NCBI RefSeq assembly: GCF_016656965.1
Contig: NZ_CP067977.1
Location: 2,318,501 to 2,382,500 of the forward strand
Source of the DNA: Brevundimonas vitisensis
GTDB lineage: Bacteria > Pseudomonadota > Alphaproteobacteria > Caulobacterales > Caulobacteraceae
Direction of reading: 5' to 3'
Length of the DNA stretch: 64,000 nt
The notes beneath the pieces are model-generated. The model ran no database searches. It was given only the letters and a program-made list of their open reading frames with translations, and was not told the origin of the DNA. Position 1 is the first letter of the stretch, and each line of letters opens with the position of its first letter. The translations under genes and the position numbers were made by a program. Shown here piece after piece: positions 35,232-43,721 of the stretch.

Positions 35232-36281
35232 CTAGCCCGCGACCATGCTCATGTCGCGGCGGGCCATCAATTTGTCGAACTCGCCCCAGACGCCGTCGGC
35301 GCCGTGCCATGAGCCCTGGGTTGCCGCCTTGGAGTATTCGGTCGCGCGGGCCTCGAAGAAGTTGGCGTGTTCAACTCCGCTGAGCAGCGACTGCAGCCAG
35401 GGCAGGGGGTTTTCCTTGACGCCATACACCTCGGGCAGGTGCAGTTGGCGCAGGCGCCAGTCGGCGATGAAGCGGATGTACTGCTTGATGTCGTCGGGCG
35501 TCATGCCGCTGACCTCGCCGGCCTCGAAGGCCAGGTCGATGAACTTGTCTTCCAGCCCGACCACGGTGCGGCAGCATTCGACGATATCGTCGGCGACGGA
35601 CGGGGTGACGCAGCCCGTTTCCTTGTTGAAGGCGTGGTACAGCTTGATGATGCCGTCGCAGTGCAGGCTCTCGTCGCGCACCGACCAGGACACAATCTGG
35701 CCCATGCCCTTCATCTTGTTCTGACGCGGGAAGTTCATCAGCATGGCGAAGCTGGCGAACAGCTGCAGCCCCTCTGTGAAGCCGCCGAACATGGCCAGGG
35801 TCCGCGCGATATCGGCGTCGGTGTCCACCCCGAAACGGCCCATGTAGTCGTGCTTGTCCCGCATGGCCTCGTATTCCATGAAGGCCCCGAACTCGCTCTC
35901 GGGCATGCCGATGGTTTCCAGCAGCAGGGCATAGGCCGCGATGTGGATCGTCTCCATGTTGGCGAAGGACGACAGCATCATCTTCACCTCGGTCGGTTTG
36001 AACACCCGACCGTATTTTTCCATGTAGTTGTCGGCGACCTCGATGTCCGACTGGGTGAAGAAGCGGAAGATCTGCGTCAGCAGATTGCGCTCCTTGTCAT
36101 TCAGGTTTGCCGCCCAGTCCTTGCAGTCCTCGCCCAGCGGCACCTCTTCGGGCATCCAGTGGACCTGCTGCTGCTTTTTCCACATGTCGAACGCCCACGG
36201 ATAGCGGAACGGCTTGTAGGCGGCCGACGGGGTCAGCAGGCCGGGACGCTCGGCGCGGATGATGGGCGTGTGAATGGTCAT
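35232..36281 (-). CDS. nrdB: Class Ia ribonucleotide reductase, small (radical-generating) subunit
   Basis: Holds the diiron-tyrosyl radical cofactor needed for deoxyribonucleotide synthesis. The 349-aa protein from the ATG at 36281 (GAGG upstream) shows the iron-ligand helices DIEVADNYMEKY, NMETIHIAAYALLLETIG and WSVRDESLHCDG. The C-terminus differs from the E. coli DSDDLSNFQL tail, as in many alphaproteobacteria. The partner nrdA lies 5.3 kb away on the opposite strand. Upstream 36358-36404 carries a possible NrdR box pair. Confidence 0.97.
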   Translation of the reverse strand: MTIHTPIIRAERPGLLTPSAAYKPFRYPWAFDMWKKQQQVHWMPEEVPLGEDCKDWAANLNDKERNLLTQIFRFFTQSDIEVADNYMEKYGRVFKPTEVKMMLSSFANMETIHIAAYALLLETIGMPESEFGAFMEYEAMRDKHDYMGRFGVDTDADIARTLAMFGGFTEGLQLFASFAMLMNFPRQNKMKGMGQIVSWSVRDESLHCDGIIKLYHAFNKETGCVTPSVADDIVECCRTVVGLEDKFIDLAFEAGEVSGMTPDDIKQYIRFIADWRLRQLHLPEVYGVKENPLPWLQSLLSGVEHANFFEARATEYSKAATQGSWHGADGVWGEFDKLMARRDMSMVAG

Positions 36282-36357
36282 GGGGCGGGCCTCGGCGACG
36301 AATCCGGTGAACAGCACCGATCATGGCGGGAAACCTCGTCCCCGAACAAGCGAAATT

Positions 36358-36404
36358 GCCGCCTATGTTGCGATCACAGTGTCGCGGCCCACCACATCTA
36401 GTGT
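36358..36404. promoter_or_regulatory. Candidate NrdR box pair upstream of nrdB
   Basis: CCACCACATCTAGTGT (36389-36404) matches the NrdR-type palindrome ACAC(A/T)ATAT(C/A)T(A/T)GTGT at most positions. A weaker 16-bp match lies at 36358-36373, 31 bp away, the three-turn spacing usual for NrdR sites. The consensus is from memory and matches were counted by eye. Confidence 0.45.
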
Positions 36405-36443
36405 TGGGTTAATGGGTTCTGGGGAGAAGCCTGGGGACGGCTT

Positions 36444-37577
36444 CTAGTTGTCCACCGCCGCCCGGATGCGGCTCAGCAGGTCAAACCGGGCCCGGCTGCG
36501 GTCGGGGCCGATGGCGGTGGGCCAGGCGGACAGGACGACGACGACCATGCGCCGGCTCGGGTCGACGTGGATCCATTGGCCAAAGATGCCGCTGGCCTCG
36601 AACTGGTCCGGTTCGCGCGTCCACCACTGATAGCCGTAGCCGCGACCGGGGGTGCCAATGTCGGCCTGCTTTCGGGTTGCCTCGCCAAACCATCCCTCAG
36701 GCACGATGCGGGTTCCGCCGACAACACCGTCCTCCAGTGCCATCAGGCCGACACGGCCCCAATCGCGCAAGGTTGCCGAGACGCAGCAGCCACCGATCTC
36801 GCGACCCTGGGCATCCATGGCCCAGGCCGCGTCCTGCTCCATGCCCGCGCGGCTCCAGATGGTTTCGGCCAGATACTGCGAAAGCGGACGGCCGGTGGCG
36901 CGGGCGACCAGCACGCCGACCAGATTGGTTTCACCGGTCGAATAATGCCAGCGGGTGCCGGGCTCGGCGACGCGGGCGCGTCCACGCATATAGCTGACGG
37001 TTGCGTCCAGCCCGGGCTCGGGCGGGGTGGTCAGCATGCGGGCGACGTCGGAGTTCGGGTCGGCGTAGTCCTCGTTCCACTGGACCCCCGAGGTCATGGT
37101 CAACAGCTGGCGCAGGGTTACCCCCTCATAGCCGCCGCCGGCCATCTCCGGGATGTAGTCCGTGATGGGATCGTCCAGGCTTTCGATATAGCCGTCGCGG
37201 ATCGCGGCCCCCACCAGAGTCGAAGTCAGCGACTTGGTCATCGAGAACGAAACCCAGGGGTCGGCCGCCGTCATGCCCAGGCCATAGCGTTCCAGCCGGA
37301 TCTGGCCGTCCTGAATGACCAGTACGCCCGCCACGCGCTCGGCCTGCATGTGGGCTTCGATGTCGAGGTCCAGGGGTGTGCCGACCGGCAGGGCGCGGAC
37401 CGGACCGTCGCCGCGTGAGACCGGGCCATGAGCCTGGATCGCCGTCATGTTGCGGAACTGGGCCTCGCGACGCTCGGGGCTCCAGAACAGCAGGCCGGTG
37501 TCCTGGGCAGGGGCCGGTCCGGCAATACCGGTCAGGACCAGCGCCGCCAAGGCGGTGCAGGTGGCGCGTATTGTCAT
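36444..37577 (-). CDS. Beta-lactamase-related serine hydrolase (class C fold)
   Basis: A 377-aa exported hydrolase of the beta-lactamase/esterase/D-aminopeptidase superfamily. Signal peptide MTIRATCTALAALVLTGIAG cleaved near APAQ; nucleophile motif S112-M-T-K115; YSTGETN as the second (Y-x-N-like) motif; and a late region GYGYQWW. True class C beta-lactamases have YAN and KTG motifs, absent here, so an esterase or peptidase role is more likely. GGGAG precedes the ATG at 37577. Confidence 0.88.
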   Translation of the reverse strand: MTIRATCTALAALVLTGIAGPAPAQDTGLLFWSPERREAQFRNMTAIQAHGPVSRGDGPVRALPVGTPLDLDIEAHMQAERVAGVLVIQDGQIRLERYGLGMTAADPWVSFSMTKSLTSTLVGAAIRDGYIESLDDPITDYIPEMAGGGYEGVTLRQLLTMTSGVQWNEDYADPNSDVARMLTTPPEPGLDATVSYMRGRARVAEPGTRWHYSTGETNLVGVLVARATGRPLSQYLAETIWSRAGMEQDAAWAMDAQGREIGGCCVSATLRDWGRVGLMALEDGVVGGTRIVPEGWFGEATRKQADIGTPGRGYGYQWWTREPDQFEASGIFGQWIHVDPSRRMVVVVLSAWPTAIGPDRSRARFDLLSRIRAAVDN

Positions 37578-37700
37578 GAAAGGGCTCCCGAACATCGGCT
37601 GATCCATAGGCCAGGCGGCCGCGTCTCGCCAGATGAAGGCGCGGGAACCTGCTGCCGGATGCGCCCGTTTCAAGCCCCTGTTCACCCACCAGGACGATCC

Positions 37701-38480
37701 ATGTCAGACACCGCCGCCGGTCCCAGTTTCCATCCGCCCGAGGAGGCGGTGGCCTTCTATGAGGAATCGCTGCGGCTGCTGAAGGAAAGCGGCATCCCCT
37801 TTCTGCTGTCAGGGACCTATGCCGTTACGGCCTATACCGGCATCCGCAGACCGACCAAGGATCTGGATGTCTTCTGCAAGCCGGGGGACTATCCCCGCAT
37901 CCTCGCCTTCTTCCAGGCGCGCGGCTATCGCACCGACGTCGAGGATGAGCGCTGGATCGCCAAGGTCTGGAAGGACGACAAGCATTTCTTCGACGTGATC
38001 TTTGCCATGTCGAACGGCACGATCGCGGTGAACGATGCCTGGTTCGGACCCGATACCATCGAAGTCTATGGCCATGAGGTGTCGATCACGCCGCCGACGG
38101 CCCTGATCCTGTCGAAGGTCTTCATCCAGGACCGCTATCGCTATGACGGGGCCGACGTGAACCACGTCATCCTGAAACAGGCCGAGGCCATCGACTGGAA
38201 GTCCCTGCTGGACCAGATGGACCTGTATTGGGAGGTGCTGATGTCGCACCTGCTGAACTTCCGGTTCGCCTATCCGACCGAGCGGGACAACATCCCGGCC
38301 TGGCTGATGCACGAACTGACCGAGCGGCTGCGGGCCCAGGTCGACCTGCCCGCGCCCCGGGTGAAGGTGTGCCGGGGTCGGCTATTCAGCCCCCGCGATT
38401 ATATCTCTGACGTGGCCGAGTGGGGCTTTGGCGACGTCGTGGGCAAGGGGCTGGAGGAACGCCATGACCCGGTGCACTGA
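37701..38480 (+). CDS. Nucleotidyltransferase-fold protein
   Basis: A 259-aa protein with a minimal nucleotidyltransferase core: LLSGTYAVTAYTGIRRPTKD then D54-L-D56 and a third acid at D98 (HFFDVIFA). This arrangement (S/G-G...R.T.D.D) is that of AbiEii/MNT-like or DUF-type NTases. The C-terminal half is helical without known motifs. Its target (nucleotide, RNA or protein) is unknown. ATG at 37701 with AGGA upstream. It is followed 78 bp later by a metallophosphoesterase on the same strand. Confidence 0.8.
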   Translation: MSDTAAGPSFHPPEEAVAFYEESLRLLKESGIPFLLSGTYAVTAYTGIRRPTKDLDVFCKPGDYPRILAFFQARGYRTDVEDERWIAKVWKDDKHFFDVIFAMSNGTIAVNDAWFGPDTIEVYGHEVSITPPTALILSKVFIQDRYRYDGADVNHVILKQAEAIDWKSLLDQMDLYWEVLMSHLLNFRFAYPTERDNIPAWLMHELTERLRAQVDLPAPRVKVCRGRLFSPRDYISDVAEWGFGDVVGKGLEERHDPVH

Positions 38481-38500
38481 CTTGAGGGCGCCATGCGCGC

Positions 38501-38530
38501 GACGCGGTCGCTTGCGGCTCGAGCGCGCTA
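38501..38530. repeat. Dispersed GC-rich intergenic repeat, copy A
   Basis: A GACGCGGTCGCTTGCGGCTC core followed by GAGCGCG. Related segments occur at 43578-43608 and 62921-62945. The best-preserved copy is a palindrome, GCCGCG...CGCGGC. All three lie just downstream of genes. Confidence 0.5.
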
Positions 38531-38558
38531 AGGTCGGGTTCGTGGTGGGAGGGACCTC

Positions 38559-39326
38559 GTGACCGATACGACCGCACAGACCCCGCAGCCGGGCATGGAT
38601 GCCGGACCCGCCAAACGCCTGCGCGTGGCGGCGGTCGGGGACCTTCATGTCAACGACACGACCAAGGGCAGCTATCGCGCCCTGTTCGAGCAGGTCTCGG
38701 ACGACGCTGATGTGCTGTGCCTCTGCGGCGACCTGACCAACTATGGCAAGACGGCCGAAGTCCAGAACCTGCTGGCCGACCTCAAGGCCTGCACCATTCC
38801 GATGGTGGGGGTCCTGGGCAATCACGAGCATGAATGCGGCCAGCCTGAGCAGGTTACCCAGATGTTGTGCGATGCCGGCGTCAAGATGCTGACCGGACAG
38901 GCCTATGAGATCGAGGGCGTCGGTTTCGCCGGCGGCAAGGGCTTCATCGGCGGGTTCGGCCGCTACATGCTGAGCTCCTTCGGCGAGTCCTCGATCAAGG
39001 CTTTTGTGCAAGAGGCGGTGGAGGATGCGAACGGCATCGAGAACTCCATCCGTATGCTGAGGACCGAGCGGTCCGTCGTCCTGCTTCATTATTCGCCGGT
39101 GGTGGATACGGTGGTGGGCGAACCGCCGGAGATCCACGCCTTCCTGGGGTCGTCACGCCTGGCCGAGACCATCGACCGGTACGACAACATCAGCCTGGTG
39201 GTGCACGGCCACGCCCATCGCGGGGCACCGGAAGGTCGGACGAACAAGGGCACGCCGGTCTATAACGTCGCCCTGCCGGTGCTGCGGACCCTGGGCGAGA
39301 CGCCCTATCGCGTGTTCGAGGTCTGA
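38559..39326 (+). CDS. Calcineurin-like metallophosphoesterase
   Basis: A 255-aa cytoplasmic phosphoesterase. The metal ligands are visible in order: GDLH (D28, H30), GDLTNYG (D58), GNHEH (N88, H89), then LLHYSP and HGHAHRG. Two-metal phosphodiesterase/phosphatase chemistry is certain in type; the substrate is unknown. GTG start at 38559 with GGGAGGG 5 nt upstream. It follows the nucleotidyltransferase gene and its end overlaps the convergent VanZ-like gene by 22 bp. Confidence 0.92.
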   Translation: MTDTTAQTPQPGMDAGPAKRLRVAAVGDLHVNDTTKGSYRALFEQVSDDADVLCLCGDLTNYGKTAEVQNLLADLKACTIPMVGVLGNHEHECGQPEQVTQMLCDAGVKMLTGQAYEIEGVGFAGGKGFIGGFGRYMLSSFGESSIKAFVQEAVEDANGIENSIRMLRTERSVVLLHYSPVVDTVVGEPPEIHAFLGSSRLAETIDRYDNISLVVHGHAHRGAPEGRTNKGTPVYNVALPVLRTLGETPYRVFEV

Positions 39327-39670
39327 CGCTCGCGGCGGGGCTGGAACCGGCGCCAGACGACCCAGGCCGCCCAGGCCGCAGCGATGCCGAGGATGTCGGC
39401 GACGAAGTCCCACCAGCTGGCGTCGCGCCCTATCTGGCCCTGGATCAGTTCGACCGCGCCGCCGATGGCGATGGCGGCGACCACCGTCCACAGTCGCGGC
39501 AGGCGGCGCATCATGACCGCCAGGCTCCACAGGATCAGGCCGAAGCCGACGAAGTGTGCCGCCTTGTCCCAGATCAGGCCGCTGGTCTGCGCCTGCGGGG
39601 CCGGGCCCAGCATCAGGACGAGCATGACCGTCAGGACGGCGGCCCCGACGAGGCGAAGGAACAGGCGCAT
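39305..39670 (-). CDS. VanZ-like membrane protein
   Basis: A 121-aa protein with four hydrophobic segments. The family signature is DKAAHFVGFGLILWSLAV, followed by GGAVELIQGQIGRDASWWDFVADILG, as in VanZ-type proteins. The role is unknown outside teicoplanin resistance, where VanZ was first described; no resistance genes are nearby. ATG at 39670; a TTG at 39676 is possible. Confidence 0.88.
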   Translation of the reverse strand: MRLFLRLVGAAVLTVMLVLMLGPAPQAQTSGLIWDKAAHFVGFGLILWSLAVMMRRLPRLWTVVAAIAIGGAVELIQGQIGRDASWWDFVADILGIAAAWAAWVVWRRFQPRRERQTSNTR

Positions 39671-39704
39671 GGGCAAGGGGTCTCGGTGAGCGGCTGTCTG
39701 CCTA

Positions 39705-40283
39705 TCAGCCCGCCAGCAGGACCCACAGCCCCGTTGCGGCGAAACCGGCGGCGGCGGCGATGCGGATCCACTTGAGCGGCAGTCGCGCGGCGGCAGCCTC
39801 GCCCAGCAGGACCGCTGGCCCGTTGACGAGCATCATGCCCAGGGTCGATCCGGCCACGACGACGACGATGTCCTGGAACCGGGCGGCCAGCATGGCGGTG
39901 GCGACTTGGGTCTTGTCTCCCATTTCGATCAGGAAGAAGGCGGCGGTCGTCGTCCAGAAGACCCCGGCGAATGACTTTTCCGTCGTGTCGGGCGTCTCGT
40001 CGAACCGGTCTGGGATCAGAGCCCAGACACCGAAGCCAATGAAGGCGATGCCGACGACCCAGCGTACCCAGTCGCCGTCCATGAAGCGGGCCAGCACCGA
40101 TCCGGCCAGGGCCGCAACGGCATGGTTGGCCAGGGTCGCGGCCAGTATGCCCAGGATGATGGGCGTCGGTCGCCGCCAGGCTGCCGCCAGGACGATGGCC
40201 AGCAGCATGGTCTTGTCCCCGATCTCGGCGATCGAGACGAGGCCGGTGGAAATGAAGAAGGCGTCCCAGGGGAAGTGGGGCAT
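39705..40283 (-). CDS. GDT1/UPF0016 family manganese exporter
   Basis: A 192-aa membrane protein with two homologous bundles of three helices, each with the family signature E-x-G-D-K-T (SIAEIGDKTMLLAIVL; LIEMGDKTQVATAML). UPF0016/TMEM165 proteins move Mn2+ (and Ca2+) with proton exchange; bacterial members (MneA) protect from manganese excess. A strongly structured segment lies 32-89 nt before the start codon (40315-40372). Confidence 0.92.
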   Translation of the reverse strand: MPHFPWDAFFISTGLVSIAEIGDKTMLLAIVLAAAWRRPTPIILGILAATLANHAVAALAGSVLARFMDGDWVRWVVGIAFIGFGVWALIPDRFDETPDTTEKSFAGVFWTTTAAFFLIEMGDKTQVATAMLAARFQDIVVVVAGSTLGMMLVNGPAVLLGEAAAARLPLKWIRIAAAAGFAATGLWVLLAG

Positions 40284-40634
40284 TGCAGCATCGTTGCGCG
40301 GGACGTCGGCGGACAGACCAAAGGCATCGCAGCCGGGCCCCGCGTTGAAGCACCCTGCGACGCCAGCGGTCTTGCCTTGAAAGTGGTCCTAAGGCGCGCC
40401 TCGCGGAGGCTTGCGGCGTGAGGACCGAAAGCTCGGCCTTCGCGCCATTCCGCAGCAATGCGGAACGCTTAGGTCACTGACAGACCGCGCCATCCTCTCC
40501 GGGTGAGAGGAAGTGTGTTGACGCGGACCCCGCTGATCGGTGCGGGTGGCTACTCCCCGATGACGGGGCGCTCTTTAGGGCGAGGCCTTGCGGACTGGCA
40601 AGCGAGATCGACTCGCATCGCAGGGACGATGGAG
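40284..40634. other. 351-bp spacer with several hairpins, no gene
   Basis: Between the GDT1-type and PAP2 genes, both on the minus strand. It holds the folded leader at 40315-40372, a TTCCGC/GCGGAA hairpin (40448-40465), and GC-rich stretches resembling the dispersed intergenic repeat. No credible ORF or RNA gene is visible in the remainder. Confidence 0.7.
40315..40372 (-). ncRNA. Structured leader of the GDT1-type gene, possible riboswitch
   Basis: On the minus strand the segment folds as AGACC/GGTCT, a small internal loop, then GGCGTCGCAG with CTGCGATGCC (ten pairs, one G-U), closing a 22-nt GC-rich loop. Its place 32 nt before the start of a manganese exporter invites comparison with the yybP-ykoY manganese riboswitch, but the conserved sequence blocks of that class are not recognisable, so the class is open. 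Confidence 0.35.
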
Positions 40635-41390
40635 TCAGGCCGGGGTGCCGGGCGACGGCTCATCCTGGAGGGGAGCGTGGTGGACGATCTGACGGCGTTC
40701 AACCGCATAGGCCACCAGCCAGAGCGCCATGGCCCACGCCGCCCCGACGCTCCAGCCTGCCAGCACGTCGGTGGCCCAATGGGCCCCCAGATAGACGCGC
40801 GTCAGCCCCACCAGCAGCGTCAGCAGGATGGCGATGCCCAGCACATAGGCCTTCATGTGCCGACGCGGAAAGGCGCGGGTCAGCATGACGCCGATCGACA
40901 GATAGAAGACCGCCGACAGCAGGGCATGGCCGGAGGGAAAGCTGGCATTGATCGTGTCGACGGCCTGATAGACCGACGGAGGGCGGTCGCGCTCGAAGAT
41001 CGCCTTGAGCCCTTCGCTCAGCGCCACACCACCCGCCAGGCCCACGACCAGCAACAGGGCCGACAGCCGCTTGCGCTGAAGGATCAGGAAGACGATCACC
41101 GCCGTCGCGAACAATCCCAGGACCGCTATGCCGCCCAGGGACGTGAGATCGGCCGCCGCCTCTTCGAGCCACCAGGGCCCCCAGGCGTCGGACGGGGCGG
41201 CGTGAGGCCGCAGTGCTGACAGGACGGCCTCGTCAAAGGCCTGGCCATCGGCCTCGGTCATGTCGTCGGCCAATTCGACGAAGGTCATGACGCCCGCCGC
41301 GATCACCAGCAAGGCGGTCAGGGCGGCGATTTCAGTACGGGCGATCCGCAGGGCGCGGCGCAGAAACGCGGGAACTTGTGCACGGGTCAT
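40635..41390 (-). CDS. PAP2-family membrane phosphatase
   Basis: A 251-aa membrane protein with the three acid-phosphatase motifs: K-A-I-F-E-R-D-R-P, F-P-S-G-H, and T-R-V-Y-L-G-A-H-W-A-T-D. Five to six hydrophobic segments. Such enzymes dephosphorylate undecaprenyl pyrophosphate or phosphatidylglycerophosphate; which one cannot be said. ATG at 41390; an in-frame ATG at 41429 is less likely. Confidence 0.92.
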   Translation of the reverse strand: MTRAQVPAFLRRALRIARTEIAALTALLVIAAGVMTFVELADDMTEADGQAFDEAVLSALRPHAAPSDAWGPWWLEEAAADLTSLGGIAVLGLFATAVIVFLILQRKRLSALLLVVGLAGGVALSEGLKAIFERDRPPSVYQAVDTINASFPSGHALLSAVFYLSIGVMLTRAFPRRHMKAYVLGIAILLTLLVGLTRVYLGAHWATDVLAGWSVGAAWAMALWLVAYAVERRQIVHHAPLQDEPSPGTPA

Positions 41391-41562
41391 CGTCCGCCAA
41401 CGGCCAAGCTGGCTCCGCGTTCCGTTCACGGCTTCGTGATCACGAGAGTTGGGTGGCCGTCACGCCCGCGTCTTGGGCCATCCACAGGCTCATCCCCCGT
41501 CTTGATCGTGATTCGCGCACAAAGTGATCGTCAAGCCCGTTGACCGATCGTTAGCCATCTGC

Positions 41563-41609
41563 GCCCCATATGTGGGCCACGGGGGCGCTTCGGCCACAAG
41601 ATGATGTGT
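41563..41609. promoter_or_regulatory. Candidate NrdR box pair upstream of nrdA
   Basis: CCACAAGATGATGTGT (41594-41609) matches the NrdR palindrome at about 12 of 16 positions; a weaker match centred on CCATATG lies at 41563-41578, exactly 31 bp upstream. The pair is 50 bp before the nrdA start. The same arrangement of a strong and a weak box at 31 bp is found before nrdB. Confidence 0.45.
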
Positions 41610-41658
41610 CGGGGCGTTGGCAACTCACTCATTGATTTAGTTCAGGGCGAAGACGGTA

Positions 41659-43554
41659 ATGGCTGGTGTCGAAGCGTTGAAGACGGCGGAATTCCAGGCG
41701 GTTGCGTCCGGGACGGTCTCCGACCGACCCCAGCTGAAGGTCGTGCCGTCCATCGTTTTGGACCGGTCGCGCGACGAGCTGCTGACCGCCTTCGGCAAAA
41801 AGACGCTGGAAGACCGCTATCTCCTTCCGGGCGAAAGCTATCAGGACATGTTCGCCCGGGTCGCCACCGCCTACGCCGACGATGAAGCGGTGAATCCGGG
41901 CCATGCCCAGCGCGTCTATGACTATATGTCCAAGCTGTGGTTCATGCCCTCGACGCCGGTGCTGTCGAACGGCGGGGCCGATCGCGGTCTGCCGATCAGC
42001 TGTTTCCTGAATGCCGTCGGCGACAGCCTGGACGGCATCCAATCGGTCTGGAACGAGAACGTTTCACTGGCCTCCAACGGCGGCGGCATCGGCACCTATT
42101 GGGGCAGCGTCCGGTCGATCGGCGAGAAGGTCAAGGGCGCAGGCCAGACCAGCGGCATCATCCCCTTCATCCGCGTGATGGACAGCCTGACGCTGGCGAT
42201 CAGCCAGGGCAGCCTGCGGCGCGGCTCCGCGGCCGTCTACCTGGACGTGCATCACCCCGAGATCGAGGAGTTTCTGGAAATCCGGAAGCCCTCGGGCGAC
42301 TTCAACCGCAAGTCCCTGAACCTGCACCACGGCATCAACATCACCGACGAGTTCATGGAGGCGGTGAAGGCGGGCACGACCTTCGGCCTGCGTTCGCCCA
42401 AGAACCAGGAAGTGCTGAAGACGGTCGATGCGCGCAGCCTGTGGCAGAAGATCCTGGAAATCCGGCTGCAGACCGGAGAGCCCTATCTGATCTTCTCGGA
42501 CACGGTGAACCGGCAGATGCCGCAGCACCAGCGGGACCTGGGCCTGAAGGTGAAGCAGTCGAACCTGTGCAGCGAGATCATGCTGCACACCGGCCGTGAC
42601 CACCTGGGCATCGACCGCACGGCCGTCTGCTGCCTGTCGTCGGTCAATGCCGAAATGTTCCTGGAATGGCGCGAGGAGCCGCGCTTCGTCGAGGACCTGA
42701 TGCGGTTCCTGGACAATGTGCTGGAAGACTTCATCACCCGCGCCCCGCCGTCGATGTCGGCGGCCGTCTATTCCGCACGCCGCGAGCGGTCGGTGGGCCT
42801 GGGCCTGATGGGCTTCCACTCCTTCCTCCAGGCCCAGGGCGTGGCTTTTGAATCGGCCATGGCCAAGTCGTGGAACATGCGGCTGTTCAAACACCTGCGC
42901 CGCGAGGCCGACAAGGCCAGCCGCCTGCTGGCCGAGGAAAAGGGCCCGTGCGAGGATGCGGCCGAGCGTGGCGTGATGGAGCGGTTCAGCCACAAGCTGG
43001 CCATCGCCCCGACCGCCTCCATCAGCATCATCTGCGGTGGTACCAGCGCGGGGATCGAGCCGATCCCGGCCAATATCTATACCCACAAGACCCTGTCGGG
43101 CTCGTTCGCCGTCAAGAACCCCTTCCTGGAGCGACTGCTGGAAGAGAAGGGGCTGAACACCGACGCGACCTGGTCCTCCATTCTGGAGAAAGAGGGCTCG
43201 GTCCAGCACCTGGACAGCCTGACCGAGGACGAAAAGGCGATCTACAAGACCGCCTTCGAACTGGATCAGCGCTGGGTGGTCGAACTGGCCGCCGACCGGA
43301 CGCCGGAAATCTGTCAGGCGCAGTCGATCAACCTGTTCATCCCCGGCGATGTGAACAAGTGGGACCTGCACATGCTGCACTGGACGGCGTGGGAGCGGGG
43401 CGTGAAGTCGCTGTATTACCTGCGCTCCAAGTCGGTTCAGCGCGCCGCCTTCGCCGGCAGCGAGGACAAGGCAGAGACCGAGGTCGATCCGAACCAGCCC
43501 GACCTGTTCAGCGCTGCCCGCACCGACTACGACGAGTGCCTGGCCTGCCAGTAG
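41659..43554 (+). CDS. nrdA: Class Ia ribonucleotide reductase, large (catalytic) subunit
   Basis: Reduces ribonucleotides to deoxyribonucleotides. The 631-aa protein lacks the ~100-residue N-terminal ATP-cone found in E. coli NrdA (761 aa), so allosteric activity control must differ. Redox-active C115 (GLPISCFLN) and C324/C325 (TAVCCLSSVN), thiyl-radical C304 (SNLCSEIML) and the C-terminal thioredoxin-accepting pair C627/C630 (DECLACQ) are all present. The partner nrdB is 5.3 kb upstream on the other strand. Confidence 0.97.
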   Translation: MAGVEALKTAEFQAVASGTVSDRPQLKVVPSIVLDRSRDELLTAFGKKTLEDRYLLPGESYQDMFARVATAYADDEAVNPGHAQRVYDYMSKLWFMPSTPVLSNGGADRGLPISCFLNAVGDSLDGIQSVWNENVSLASNGGGIGTYWGSVRSIGEKVKGAGQTSGIIPFIRVMDSLTLAISQGSLRRGSAAVYLDVHHPEIEEFLEIRKPSGDFNRKSLNLHHGINITDEFMEAVKAGTTFGLRSPKNQEVLKTVDARSLWQKILEIRLQTGEPYLIFSDTVNRQMPQHQRDLGLKVKQSNLCSEIMLHTGRDHLGIDRTAVCCLSSVNAEMFLEWREEPRFVEDLMRFLDNVLEDFITRAPPSMSAAVYSARRERSVGLGLMGFHSFLQAQGVAFESAMAKSWNMRLFKHLRREADKASRLLAEEKGPCEDAAERGVMERFSHKLAIAPTASISIICGGTSAGIEPIPANIYTHKTLSGSFAVKNPFLERLLEEKGLNTDATWSSILEKEGSVQHLDSLTEDEKAIYKTAFELDQRWVVELAADRTPEICQAQSINLFIPGDVNKWDLHMLHWTAWERGVKSLYYLRSKSVQRAAFAGSEDKAETEVDPNQPDLFSAARTDYDECLACQ

Positions 43555-43577
43555 ACTCGAAGTAGGGCGCTATCGCT

Positions 43578-43608
43578 CGCCGCGCGGCGGCTCGCTGCTT
43601 GAGCGCGT
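43578..43608. repeat. Dispersed GC-rich intergenic repeat, copy B
   Basis: CGCCGCGCGGCGGCTCGCTG followed by CTTGAGCGCG; related to the copies at 38501-38530 and 62921-62945. It begins 24 bp after the nrdA stop. Confidence 0.45.
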
Positions 43609-43721
43609 TCAATGGGGCGTTGGGGTGCGGGTAGAAGCTGACCCGCTCACCTCTGGGCTCACTCTTCACCCGTGCTCACCCCGACGCTTGAGCGGCGGGG
43701 CGGCGTCCCCATATCGGGGGC

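Noticed and set aside
36444..37577. Antibiotic-resistance class C beta-lactamase
   Set aside because: The YAN and KTG motifs of true AmpC enzymes are not visible, so a general serine hydrolase is the safer call.
40315..40372. Firm call as a yybP-ykoY riboswitch
   Set aside because: The conserved GGGGAGUA-type and closing sequence blocks are not present; kept only as an unclassified structured leader.
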